A model generated the notes under the pieces. That model worked only from the letters and a program-made list of their open reading frames with translations, ran no database searches and was not told where the DNA came from. 64,000 bases of DNA from Castanea sativa (lineage: Eukaryota > Streptophyta > Magnoliopsida > Fagales > Fagaceae): contig NC_134024.1 in assembly GCF_040712315.1 (NCBI RefSeq), positions 992,001 through 1,056,000 of the forward strand. Direction: 5' to 3'. This document shows positions 22,252 through 32,818 of this stretch, one piece after another (position 1 is the stretch's first letter; every line of letters begins with the position of its first letter). The position numbers and the translations under genes are program-made.

Positions 22252-23149
22252 GGCCAAAATGGGCAATTAGCCGTAGTTATTGAACAATATAGTTAGTAGG
22301 CATGCTTAGAAACTATATATTTTACTAACATCTCGACTCTAAGAGAGTCGATTTTGGACTATAAATCGAGTTTTTGAGACTCGATTTTCATAGTCCGATC
22401 AAATCTGATGTGGTATTTTTTTCACGTAGATTGTACCTGAAAATCGAGTATTTAATGGCCGATTTATAACTTTCACTTACACTAATTTTTTCTTATTTTC
22501 CTTCCCCTTTTTTCTAAGTTCCATTTGCTTATTGCATCCGTTCGCTTCCGGCACAAGGTCGCCCACCACAGGCCCATCGCCATCGACCAGCCAGCCGCGA
22601 CCTGTGCGGCGCGACCCAGCCCGCAAGACCCAGGCGCGCGCGACCGCGACCCGGGTCGCGACCTGTGCGTGTGTCGTGATCCGGGTCGCGCCCGGGTCAC
22701 GCGCAGGTCGCGACCCGGGTCGCGGTCGCGCGCGCCCGGGTCGCAACCCAGGCGCGACCCAGGTTGCGACCCGCGCGCCCGGGTCGCGCCCCGGGTCGCG
22801 ACTTGGGTAGCGCCCGGGTCGCGATCTGGGTCGCAGTCGCACGCCTGGGTCGCGACCCAGGCGGCGCGACCCAGGTCACAATTTCTAGGATTTTTTGTTG
22901 TTGTTGAGAGTGTCTTGAAATATGTATGGTTTGTAAATCGACTCTCTAATAGTCGACTTCCAGGTGGTCATCACGTGGATAAAATGCCACATCAGAAATG
23001 ATAAACTATGGAAATCGAGTCTTAGAGAGTCGATTTTGACCCCCAAAATCGACCCTCTTAAAGTCGAGATGTTAGTAAAATATATAGTTTCTAAATTGTG
23101 CCTACTAACTATATTGTTCAATAACTATGGCTAATTGCCCATTTTGGCC
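22252..23149. mobile_element. Mutator-type (MULE) non-autonomous element, perfect 9-bp target duplication
   Basis: Flanked by AAGATCTCC at 22243-22251 and again at 23150-23158. Terminal inverted repeats of roughly 220 bp: GGCCAAAATGGGCAATTAGC at the left end matches the reverse complement of the right end. The similarity extends inward through the CTCGACT..AGAGAGTCGATTTT region to about 22470 and 22920. A paralogous empty site at about 23418-23426 (TCAAGATCTCCTAAATC) confirms the insertion. No transposase frame. The core is the GC-rich array described separately. Confidence 0.9.
22590..22878. repeat. GC-rich CGCGACCCGGGTCGCG array inside the MULE
   Basis: About 290 bp made of overlapping, imperfect copies of the self-complementary unit CGCGACCCGGGTCGCG and variants (CCCAGG, GCCCGGGTC). 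It has far higher GC and CpG content than anything else here. Open frames across it on both strands are by-products of Arg/Pro/Gly/Ala-rich translation and are not credible genes. Confidence 0.9.
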
Positions 23150-23175
23150 AAGATCTCCTATATCTTACCTGGTCG

Positions 23176-23180
23176 GTATA

Positions 23181-23214
<34 letters not shown>

Positions 23215-23218
23215 TTTC
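23176..23218. repeat. (TA)n(T)n microsatellite
   Basis: About 12 TA units followed by about 20 T, visible directly. Confidence 0.9.
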
Positions 23219-23283
23219 CCCTTAAATACCTCAGATTTTTTATTCCTGATGTTCTCGCTTTTTCTCTGGTGGTTTTATCAATT

Positions 23284-23430
23284 GTTTACTGATAACCCAC
23301 ATTATTGGAGGAATAGTGAGTAATTAGCATTTAATTTTGCAGTCCAATATATTGACCAACACTCTCTAGTCTCTCTCTTTAGTCCACAGGAGTTCAAGAA
23401 CTGGACGCTGATCTGTCAAGATCTCCTAAA
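23284..23430 (+). repeat. Duplicated 5' segment, right copy (empty MULE site)
   Basis: Pairs with 22071-22251. It contains TCAAGATCTCCTAAATCTTATC without the Mutator-type element, matching the left flank joined to the sequence after 23150. Confidence 0.8.
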
Positions 23431-23970
23431 TCTTATCTCGGTCGCATATTTTCTTTCCCTTAAATCCATCCTCGATTTTTTTTTTTCCTTCTAGATCTCC
23501 TAGAACGTGTGGTTTTTTTTTTATTATATATTTTTCACATAAATTTGTTGAGAGTTTTTAGAAAAATGGGAACAGATGAAATGCAAAGATCGTAGAAAGA
23601 ATTTTCTCAAAAAATAAAATCGTAGAAAGAAATGAATTACTATAATATACTTTTTCACAATAGAAATAAAATTGATATTTCACTTATATTTCATTCAATG
23701 AATTAATATTCCTCTCGGAGAAAATGGAATGTGATCGAATTAATGTTCTCTCTTATTGTTAGTAGAGAATCTTAAATAGGGAAATATATGGAACATTTTT
23801 TAAAATTCCTTTTAATTTATTCTGTTTTATTCATTTCTCATCTCAAATGGATTTGATATTGATTTTTTATGTTGTAGTTCATGATTAACTAAGAGTTCAT
23901 GATTAGGATCTTAAAATAGTGATTAATTGCTTAGTGATTAAAAGTTTGGTTTGATCTAGCACTGTAGCAG

Positions 23971-24951
23971 TGGCCATTGGGTAAGCGAAAGAAACAGAAC
24001 ATGGATGTGCACACGTACAACAATTATGTTGTTAGACATAATTCCGAAAATCATTTTGTTGTCAATCATAATAAATATGAGACTACGCTGAAGCAGTGGT
24101 TAGAGAAGAAAGAAAATCAAAATAATTGGTGTGATGATTATCGGAAATGGGATGCATATCGCCCAAAGGAGGAGGCTAGAAAAATTATACTGAGCATACT
24201 TCGTGCGGTTTGTGAGCTTCACTCTCATAATTCTATTCATGGTCGTTTGTACCATCCTGAAAATTATGCAATCCAAGATAATGAAGTGGTGATTGGAGGT
24301 GATCATGAGGAGAAGAAATATATCTTCCTCACGCGTGAAAATCGTGAATTGAATGAAGTTTTTGGTGTTCCCGATAATACCCAATTGGGTGACAGGCGCG
24401 CGGTGTTAAATTTTATTTTTCATCAAATCCTTGGAGCTGACCCAAATGGGACTTCTGGTCAGCAATGGAAGTACCCAGAAGATTTGCGGAATCTACAAGA
24501 TCTACTTAAAAAACCTAATTTGCTATCCCATGAATGGAAACTTATGGTTAATCACCCATCTTTGTGGCATTGGAAGTCAAGATTTGTTTACTTTGATCAT
24601 GTTTGGATGCATTTTAAGCAAGCAGGAAATTCTGATGAGCATAAGCTTATGAAAGGTGGATTTAGCAATATTAAACCAGAGGAGGATTGGAAATCAAAAA
24701 TTCCTCCGGATTCCCCCCTTATTGAAGTGTACAATTACAGTGGCGAAAATTCTTATGGAAAATCGACAGAAGATCTAATTCGTTATATTAGGAATGTGCG
24801 TGCCCATTATAAAGAAAGTGTGTGACGTAATCATGCTAAGGAGTACCACGAGTCACAATATATTGAATTGAAGATTACTCAAGTTTCCGAATCCTTTTTG
24901 GTGAAATTGTACGACACAATGTGTCGGAAGGATATTGAAATCAAGGCTTAG
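23971..24951 (+). pseudogene. Pseudokinase-KEN (IRE1/RNase L-type endoribonuclease) frame with one internal TGA
   Basis: In IRE1 and RNase L a kinase-like domain drives dimerisation of a KEN RNase. The frame is open from 23968; the first ATG is 24001, and TGTAGCAG just before 23971 could be a splice acceptor from an unseen exon. Residues from the ATG: about 15-45 look like kinase hinge (ETTLKQWLEKK). About 75-87 read HSHNSIHGRLYHPEN, where HRDLKPQN is expected, so the catalytic Asp is missing; DFG is also absent (IGGDH). From about 180 comes KEN: HPSLWHWKSRFVYFDHV, then NSYGKSTEDLIRYIRNVRAH. Tyr, Asn and His match the RNase residues of human IRE1 (Y892, N906, H910), with one residue fewer between Tyr and Asn. 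TGA at 24823-24825 interrupts it. The same frame runs 41 more codons to TAG (24949-24951), and 33 of these align without gaps to the end of IRE1's KEN domain by memory. No membrane segment or N-terminal sensor is seen. Could be a recent pseudogene, a readthrough gene or a sequencing error. Confidence 0.72.
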
Positions 24952-25282
24952 GCGCTTAGCACTGGTCCTTTTATGTATTGAGAAGGGTTCTTTTCTATGT
25001 TGTAGATGATGTTTTGAGTTGTTGATTAACAAGATCCAAATCATGAGTGATATTATTACTACAAAATTTTTATTAACTTATTTGGATTTTCTGGCTTGAA
25101 TGCAGCTGCAATAATGTTAAGATTCTTCTAAAGTTTATCATGTTTGTCATTTATAATATTGTGAATAGCTATATTCATTTATAATATTTAGATTCTTCTA
25201 CTGTTTAAGGTATGTATTTTTTTAGCTGATGCAGTAATGCTTTTGCCCTATGCGCAGGTAAGATGTGTACTTTATTTAGGGA
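24952..25282. other. 3' flank of the KEN frame
   Basis: No gene seen. AT-rich, with a small direct repeat (ATAATAT..TAGATTCTTCTA) near 25110-25205. Confidence 0.4.
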
Positions 25283-25450
25283 TTTTTTTTTTTATATACA
25301 AAATAAAATTTTTACTCTAGCCTCTAATCTAAGTGTATATATGTGTAAAAAGCTCCATTTTGGAGACTTAAATCCCGGTCCTTGCCCCACACTCCACAAG
25401 CATTTATATTTGTGGATTGACTATCGCACCAAGGATGTGCAGTGGTTAGA
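25283..25450 (-). mobile_element. tRNA-derived SINE, copy 3
   Basis: On the minus strand: GGTGCGATAGTCAATCCAC, CTTGTGGAGTGTGGGGCAAGG, B-box-like GATTTAAGTCTCC, GGAGCTTTTTACACATATA, ACTTAGATTAGAGGCTAGAGT, then an A-tail (plus-strand T run 25283-25293). Matches copies at 2585 and 10050. A 3' fragment of the same element lies at about 25795-25845. No target duplication could be fixed. Confidence 0.75.
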
Positions 25451-25739
25451 AATAGTTTTTTTTCTTATTCTTTCCCTGTGAAAATTTGCCTATATGGTCC
25501 CATGACCCACAACCTATTTTGGTCTTTGTGATGCGATACAAGCAAGACTAGTAGGCCATCGCAAATTCGTGTTTGTGTATGAAACCAAATTTTACCTGTT
25601 TGTGGGTAAATTAACCTTATTTGTTTTTTTTTTTTTGATAAGTGAATTGACCTTATTTGTTAAGCGTTAAACTAATACAAGCAATCAAAAGTTGATTTTG
25701 ATTTTTAATTTTTTAGTTTAGGAGTAAATGGATGTAATG

Positions 25740-25740
<1 letters not shown>

Positions 25741-25795
<55 letters not shown>

Positions 25796-25845
25796 TACAA
25801 GATAAAATTCTACTCTAGCCTAATCTAAGTGTATATATGTGTAAC
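25741..25845. repeat. (TA)n tract followed by a truncated SINE 3' end
   Basis: About 22 TA units, a T run, then AAATTCTACTCTAGCCTAATCTAAGTGTATATATGTG, the 3' end of the same SINE on the minus strand. The 5' part is missing. Confidence 0.7.
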
Positions 25846-26589
25846 CCCTCAAGTTGCTATTTGTTAAAAGATTAATTCTATTATATGTTTCAATTTTGGT
25901 GGGGATAGATTCTACTGTTAGAAAGTCGCTTTATTATTTATTGGGACACCATTTGTAAACTAAAATTATCTTAAAAGGGCTGATAGACTAAAACATATAC
26001 AATAACAATAATGATCTCGTTTGGATTGAAGGGGAGAGAGGGAAGTAGAGTAGAGTAAATTTAGCCCAGAATTGGCATATTTTCAGGTAATTCTACTCTA
26101 CTCCCTTCCACTCTCCTTCCTCCCCCTCTATCCAAAACGGGTCCTAAAGTCTTAGTCCCAAAATATATATGAATATAATAAAAAATAGAGGCCGTGAATA
26201 TTAATTAAGATTGCTTCCTTGTGTGCCACATAGTATTCGTTCTCTCTCTCTCTCTCTCTCTCTCCTCTTCAAAATCGATTCAAATCACCAGCATATTGGT
26301 TGCTTCAATAAATTGGCTGTGTTCACATGACCACTTATAAAGACAATGGTGATGGAAATTGAGTAGGTGCAAGTACCAATATGTGAGTTGGTCTCAATGA
26401 TTATGGAGGCAAAGAATAAAGACTCGTTAGTGGATGATATGAATGAGTACTTTGAACAAAATAAAAGGGGTGGTATCAAACTAGTCATAAAGCATGGAGA
26501 CAACTTATGTTAGAAATATGTCCGACACGTACAACTTGAAATACCAACAAATATGCAGCATATACCCATGCTATGTTTGATAGATTTTT
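25846..26589. other. Intergenic; (TC)n at 26239-26264
   Basis: No gene recognised. Contains an imperfect hairpin-like pair GGGGAGAGAGGGAAGTAGAGTAGAGTAAA (26031) and ACTCTACTCCCTTCCACTCTCC (26093). Confidence 0.4.
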
Positions 26590-26920
26590 TTTTCTTTTTA
26601 TATTAATCAGTAAATATATTATTTCAAAAAATAGTGTTACACAAGGACCCAAGGTACTACGACAAGAAGAAGCTACAGACATGTACTAAAATGGCCTTTT
26701 ACACACAAAAGCAAGGTTAATGCCCCATTTACAACACAATATTCTCGTTAAGGACTAAGTCAACTACTCTACTTTTGCTCTCCACTCTGACTTTGATATA
26801 TCCCTCTTGATATCCTTAACATTCTGCTCCTCAGTTTTTATCTTCCTTGAGTGGATGATAGCATTCCTTAGCTGCCATAGATAATACACGGCAATCCACC
26901 TTGCCACAAGAGGTGGTGAA
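26590..26920 (-). mobile_element. LINE 3' fragment
   Basis: Minus-strand frame near 26915-26760 reads ARWIAVYYLWQLRNAIIHS, the pattern found after the zinc-binding end of plant LINE reverse transcriptases (YFLWQ.RN). A low-complexity T-rich stretch follows at 26587-26600. The rest of the element is absent. Confidence 0.5.
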
Positions 26921-26974
26921 TGTGATCAAGGGAAATTTTCATTCATGCAAAAAGCATCATTTATGATACTTGAA

Positions 26975-27015
26975 GGTATTTTCTAGCAACAAAAACTTGA
27001 TACCATTTCTTCCTG
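26975..27015 (-). pseudogene. RRM exon relic (U1 copy), internally deleted
   Basis: TTTTCAACAG followed by GAAGAAATGGTATCAAGTTTTTGTT. Against the U3 copy (40950-41035) about 19 bp are missing, removing SKGGA and shifting the frame; a stop follows. Not functional. Confidence 0.55.
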
Positions 27016-28567
27016 TTGAAAACAATTAGTAAATGTTTTGTAAGCCAAGCGAATAATAGACAGCTTTTTCTCATGAACTTATAGTAAAATACAATTTCAA
27101 TAAGATCATCCCACGAAGCTACAAAATTATCTAGGGAGAAAAATGCCAAGGCGAATGCCAACTTCGTACCCCATGGAGTAAATAAGTATTACTGCATTAA
27201 CATTATCATCATCCTAGCCAAACTGCTGCAGCTGTACAATTCAAGCCTTTTATTCCATGGTTCTTACTCAGTTTGGGAAATCTATGAGAATTCTCCACTT
27301 AGACAATGGAGGGTGCTCGTAGATCAAGCTTTGTGGAAGTATTTCATAGACATTTAATTCTTCATCAATCAGACCTCATGTGAAAATAACTCTACAAGAC
27401 TGAGTTTAAGAATGGAAAATAGACATCTATACCCTGAGGTTTGTATTGTCACAGGAGGTCTCTCAAAGAGAACGTGTAGGTGAAAATTGGAGTTTTCCTG
27501 ATACTCCCATGGGAAAAATAGCAATCTATGCTCAGAGCTTTGAATAGTCACAGGAGGTCTAACAAAGAGAATGTGTAGATGTCAATAAAGGCTATCAAGT
27601 TAGAATTGGAGTTTTTCTTGAAACTCCCACAAAATGTCGAGCAATAAAAAACTTACAAATTCTGTTGCGATAGGCCATTTTCCCATGAGATAAAGAAACA
27701 TTTCAATGTATATGATCAACACTTGATACAGGATTTCAGCATAGAAACATACTGAGCTTGTACTCTTGGGCTCAATAGATTCACATTTTAAGCAGGCCAA
27801 TGTAGACATAATTTGTCCAATCTATTGTAAAGGGCAAGTGAGTTTTCTAGCCAGGAGCAGTGCACTCGCTGCTAAGATGCTCCATGGGGATTATATGCCT
27901 TCATAGGTCGTGGTACTATTTTGGTATTTTGTACTGCTTTTTTCTTTCTAAATTGTGTTTATTATTGTATCAATAATGGAGGAACACTCATGGCTAGCTT
28001 TTTCTTTAGCATTATATGTTTTATACTCTCTTTTGAATAAACTCACTGTCATTGACATAGTCTATAATAATATTAAAAAACAATAAGAGAAAGTTATCTC
28101 GGTAAGAGGCAACTTAATTGATCTTTGTAACAAATTGGTCATGATAGGTACCAATGAGTCGGCTTCAAGAGAATGAATGGTGAATTTTATAAGTTAACAT
28201 GGGGTATTCGGTTGTTCCACCAAAATTACTACATTTGAAAGACACTCAAGAGCTCCTCACAAATATAACATCAACATACTGAAAGTGAAGACATTAGGCA
28301 ACACTTCATCCACGTAGATATAAGTCTTAACACTTGGTCACAAGGACCAAGCAACATATTTTACAATTATTTGAAGTTCAACCAAATACTCACAAGGACC
28401 AAGCATATAATTGCTGTCTCATTTTTTTCCCCTGTAGAGAAGTATATCACAAGACAATGGAAACATAAAAATGAAAAACCAAAGATTTGAAACAAAATAC
28501 AGAAGGTACCAACAAGTGGGTAATACATGTAAAGTAAGAATTCTTTTAAGCTAGGAACAAAACTTGC

Positions 28568-28635
28568 CTTTGGGGTAGTAACTCGAACCACAAGTGTCCT
28601 TCCATTAAGGGTATGTTGAGCCACAAGCATTTTTT
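28568..28635 (-). pseudogene. hnRNP-type RRM exon relic, end of RRM1
   Basis: Reads MLVAQHTLNGRTLVVRVTTPK, the last strands of an RNA-recognition motif, as in plant hnRNP-like proteins with three RRMs where RRM1 ends ..LDGRTLEVKVATPKEEM. It precedes, on the minus strand, the exon that starts RRM2, which fits a gene order RRM1-RRM2. The following intron would begin GCAAG, a GC donor. Partner exons are incomplete. Family assignment is moderate. Confidence 0.5.
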
Positions 28636-29159
28636 GAGTTGGACAGCATGAATATTAGATAATTTAATTGGAAAGAATGTCCACTTGCTCAACCTACCTT
28701 GATTAAATATAATTGTCTAACAGCTTAATACCTAAGAATAAAAGCCGGGTTTAAAAGCCGTGGTTGCGGTAAATGGCTTCACCAAATTGCAGAAATTTTA
28801 TTAGATTTTTTTAAAAAATAGATATAATTTTTCTTCTACTATAATTTCTAAGTTGATAAAAATCATAATTTTTTTTAGGATAAAAATCATAATTTGAATT
28901 CAATCCAAACAATATATGATCTAAAATCAAATTGTGATGTCCTTAACAGAAGTGCACAAATCTAAAATCAAATCAAAAAATAAATGACAAATCATGTAGG
29001 ACAGATCTAAGTTTGGAAAATTTGATTTACAAGGAAATTTTAAAACGAATAAATATTTTTGAAAAATGAGGCAGTGTTCATGTGGGTAAAAGGGATGGAA
29101 AAGTAATTTCTCACCAAATCACAAAGAAAAGTAGAAATAATTGAGATCTTTTATATAAA

Positions 29160-29530
29160 TTTATGACAAAAGGAAGAGCACAGAAGTAATGAAGGCAGCA
29201 GTGTGAGTAGTGGAATCCTCATCTTTAAGAATGGAATCAAGGGGTTGTCTCAGTCTCTCAAGGTCAAATTCCTCTTTAGAGATTTTAGTTCTACTAGGTC
29301 TTGCCTTATAATTACAGTATTGCATTTTTTTTTTTTTTGTGGCTATTATCAATCATCAATTGACGAATGAGATCCCAATTATCAGATAAAGAGGTCACGC
29401 AATGCCTTATTATTTGCTTAAACTCTACATATCACCATGTTGTTAGAAGAGTAAGCCCACGCTTCTACACAATCAAGGTTGACTAATTTCTAGCAACTGA
29501 ATCCTCAATGCTAGAAATTGATGCTTATGT
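29160..29530 (-). pseudogene. Unassigned exon relic shared by U1 and U3
   Basis: Homologous with 44240-44560, where it reads SCTSLIVQKYGLSHFMGSL and SDNLGHICVLMIDNRE before losing frame. In U1 about 50 bp are inserted inside the block and stops abound. I do not recognise the family. The conserved ends suggest a former coding exon, but this is uncertain. Confidence 0.3.
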
Positions 29531-29904
29531 ATTTTCTGGTAGTCCAGCCTTATTTTGATTTTGTTAATATTTTTCAAGGAATAATGAGCTCATAGTATAA
29601 TCATGATTCAAATTATTAAATGCCAAACTCCCTTCCAAAGTGAAATTGAACCACTTAGCATCAGAAAGCCCCTAACTAAAATCTAGAATCACAATAACAA
29701 ATTGCATACATAAGTTCTAACAACCAATAGCCCAGCCCCCTTCTCACAGCCTGAAGACCTTTCACCTCAGCCAAGCCAAGGAGCACCCAACTTCATTACT
29801 GTGCAACGTACCAGCCATATAAACTAGAAAAATTGCCTCAAACTTAAATACAGCCCAGAACTGAACATCAAATTACAAAATCAACATGGTAAATAGTAGC
29901 TTAC

Positions 29905-30081
29905 CTGCTGAACCAGAGCCACCGTAGGGGCAAAAAGATGCATATCTTCTTCCTAGGCTTCCTTATCAAGTGACTCAACTTGTGTATAAGCAGTACAGCA
30001 ATGTGGGTCTTCCCACAAATTGTCCCCAAATAAACAATTATATTCTCCTCCAAAGGTTTCTGGCATTGCTCCAACTGGTAC
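29905..30081 (-). pseudogene. Dicer-like 4 (DCL4) helicase exon relic
   Basis: DCL4 cuts long double-stranded RNA into 21-nt small RNAs. This minus-strand exon reads [38 protein letters not shown] and [12 protein letters not shown], then [10 protein letters not shown] in another frame before the donor GTAAGC. This is the start of the DCL4 helicase with Walker A. Defects: Walker A is TICGKT instead of TGCGKT; one G is missing near 29935, so the [10 protein letters not shown] segment is out of frame; and no clean AG acceptor precedes it. Its exon 1 is at 30558-30683. Downstream helicase, PAZ and RNase III exons are not present. Confidence 0.8.
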
Positions 30082-30557
30082 CATCAGAAAACATATATAC
30101 AAAACAACATAACCTACAATAAGTTATACTTTCATAGTAAAAAAATGCAATTTATGTTAAGGAAATAAATATCTAGCAAAGCCAAACACAACTGGCTTGC
30201 TTGAGCCGTGCTTATGTGTTTTGAAAACAAAAAACATAAGAAAGCAAAAACCCTAGCAGTTTGTCACTCGTCCAGTTTCTACGAAAAATACAGGATAAGA
30301 AAACAAAATTTATATGTTTCAAAGGAAATCCAGAAAGTTGAGAACTCAAGAACTAAGCCAACACCACTATTTCAGCCCCTATAGTCGAGCATTATGATTC
30401 CTCAAAACTAAAACATCAAAACGAGATAGAATTAAAAGCTTCATACCTTTTCTACATTAATTTTCCTCAAGTTTCCTTGCAGCCAAACAGAAAATAGTCA
30501 CATACACAAAAAAATGTTTAGATGAATATTTGTATATATACACACACACACACACAC

Positions 30558-30683
30558 TTTCAGGTGATCATCAGCCTCAACCCCTAAGACACCCAAAGAC
30601 CATGTAGTGGTGGTAGTAGCACCAAAACCCATACTACTGGCAGTAGGATGATCATCTCTGCTGTCAGGCACTCCATGACCCAT
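30558..30683 (-). pseudogene. DCL4 first-exon relic, U1 copy, 53-bp deletion
   Basis: Starts MGHGVPDSRDDHPTASSMGF and is nearly identical to the U2 copy (38819-38997). It lacks 53 bp that in U2 encode EVELVSETQKTEKDPTKI; GAT repeats border the deletion. The loss is not a multiple of three, so frame is lost before the donor. A (TG)n tract follows at the exon edge. Confidence 0.7.
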
Positions 30684-31821
30684 TTATTGGATCTTGGTTT
30701 TTGAATGACAAATAAGATGATGAGAGGTTTCTAATTCCAAATTGTCAAGAATCGTATCTGGATGCTCTAGTAGACTAAAAAAAGTGCATAGTTAACAAGT
30801 AAAACTAAATAAATAAAATAGAAGTTTGAGCTGAGTACATCAATAAAGATGATTGCGATCAGTAACAACACAATTATATTCAACTGATATAAGATAATCC
30901 ATCAACTACAATTATTTTAAGGAAAGAGATCAATAATGCTAAACAAGAGCATACTTGCCCCCCTTACCCCCCCCAACAACACGCACAGGAGGACTTCTAG
31001 ACAAAACTTCATTTTTAAAATCAAATTGTTTAAATGTAAACAAAATAATAATGACCTAAGTTCCTTACACTGGGAACCAGAAAAATAAAAAAGCCATCTC
31101 TACTAAAATGAGCCTAATTCAACTATTACAGGCCCAATTCTAGGGCAAACTCAGCACAAAACTCCAAAAATTAAAAGGAGAAATTTCCACAGCTTTCTAA
31201 TCAACCAAGCAGGAAAAAAAATCAACAAAATTCATTACAACCTCTGAGTTCATCAACAATACAACTATAAAAAAAATTCAATTTTCAGATTTTGAAAGGG
31301 TTGATGTAGTGAGAGGGGGAAGAATCACATGACTGCTCTAAGAGAAGGAGACCTCTCTCCGAAAGAAAGGACTCAATTTTCTTCTTTCCATTTGATTTTG
31401 AATAATACTAATATAGTACAAATCAATTTCCATGAAGTGCAAATAGCAAAGAGAAAAAAACCATGCAATCAATTAGTTCCAAGAAAAGCCTCCAAGAAGT
31501 CACTAATTTTCAATTTCATCCCTGCATAAGTTTGGCAGATACCATATCTGACCATCTTGATTTCAGCTATTACTAGTGCTGCACATTATTGAGTTTCTGG
31601 TATATAGATAAGGTGGTAATAAAAGCATGACTCTGCAAGCAAGCCCATTTTAAACCTTGAACAAACCCAAGAAGGTTTAACAAAACCTGTAATTACATGC
31701 TGCATGGGCATGGTTTTAGCATTTAGGAGAAAGTTGACAAGAAAAAGATACAGTAATGTTTTCATCAGCTAACATTCCACACCATTCTTAATTAAACTAG
31801 ATACAAGTCAGCTACTTTTAC

Positions 31822-32008
31822 CTTGGGAAGATACATGTCCAAACTGACTGGAATGCAACCGCACATTATTAAAGTAGCTTCAATTGGAATACATCCTATG
31901 AAAAGCCTCTTTCCCCACTTAGCAGCTGAACTCATCAATGGCTTAACAGCACAGTCATCAGCAGAAGCAGAACCAACCACCATTTCCAGAGGCAAGTCCT
32001 CTTTACTT
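31822..32008 (-). pseudogene. hnRNP-type RRM exon relic, start of RRM3
   Basis: Between TTGCAG and AAG|GTAAAAG on the minus strand, it reads SSAAKWGKRLFIGCIPIEAT, then SLDMYLPK. KRLFIG is RNP2 of an RRM, and LDMYLPK fits the next strands of the third RRM in plant hnRNP-like proteins. The helix between them is garbled (LIMCGCIPV). Upstream exons of the same gene may be those at 40950-41035. Confidence 0.45.
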
Positions 32009-32384
32009 CTGCAAGATAATGGTCATTTCACTGGCATCTGCCCAGTTACATGAGCATGATCTGCAGGAGACGATCTGCCCAGTTACAATAAGGACATCCT
32101 TAATGAGAGTAAGCAGAACTATCGATGTCCTGTAAAATGGAGCACCAAACCAGAAAATGCAAAGATGCTTGGGAAATTGAATGTAGTCGTAGCATCTATG
32201 CGACAAAGTTTCTTTGGCTGCTTCATTTACTGAGGTATGTTCAATAAACCGCCAAAGAACCAAAACATTAAGAATATTAAGAACTGTGGTTTTACCAGCA
32301 TTGAGTTTAGTATAAGTGTGGTTTCATTAAATGATGTGGGTAACAACTATTAGGGGAAAATTGGAGTTTTTCTTTATTTTTTTG

Positions 32385-32610
32385 CCATAAAAGCCACTAA
32401 ATGAAAGCTTTTCTTTTGTTTATGGGTGGGGAGGTAGAATATGCCCCAAGTTTATATCCAAAAGATTAATAGAACTAAAGGAAAAAGGAAAAATCCATGA
32501 ATTCATGTATCCCTAACTCTTGAATTACAAAATGAAAAGGGGATTGTTTTAGTCTTTAGAAATTAAAAAATAATAATAATAAAGAGATTTACTTATATAA
32601 TTTTGGAAAC
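32385..32610 (+). repeat. Duplicated intergenic segment, paired with 4845-5065
   Basis: See the partner entry; same block order with scattered substitutions. Confidence 0.65.
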
Positions 32611-32818
32611 ATATGCTTTAAATGCTCTTAAAGTTAATGAGTCATATATAGCGAAAAATTTAAAAAATTAAATAATAAAAGAAAAAATAATACATTAGTA
32701 CATTAAATGAGTGTTTTTTAAATTTCTTTTTAAATATGAAGGGCACATTAATTAAAATTCGCCCATAGTTTAAAATTCTTATTTGCATTTTTTTTAAATA
32801 TGAAGGTTGCATAAGCAT

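Larger units (their letters stand above)
26930..31600 (-). repeat. Duplicated unit U1 (carries DCL4 and RRM relics)
   Basis: U1 matches U3 (40950-45560) and in part U2 (37640-40460) in order along its length. Shared landmarks include the exon edge near 27015/41035 and CATGAGATAAAGAAACAT (27685/41620). Others are CTTGGGCT.AATAGATT.ACATTT.AAGCAGGCCA (27765/41705), ATAAGATGATGAGA (30715/39030) and CATGACTGCTCTAAGAGAAGG (31329/39599). It also has a private tandem duplication at about 27420-27510 and 27533-27625 (TCACAGGAGGTCT). The inserts differ between copies. Confidence 0.75.

Noticed and set aside
22477..23001. Long open frames on both strands rich in Arg, Pro, Gly and Ala
   Set aside because: They lie wholly within the GC-rich palindromic array of the Mutator-type element; openness follows from the lack of A/T for stop codons.
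24100..24384. Minus-strand 94-residue frame
   Set aside because: Antisense of the pseudokinase part of the KEN frame.
23971..24951. Reading the KEN frame as a full plant IRE1
   Set aside because: No signal peptide, luminal sensor, membrane segment or active kinase motifs upstream or within.
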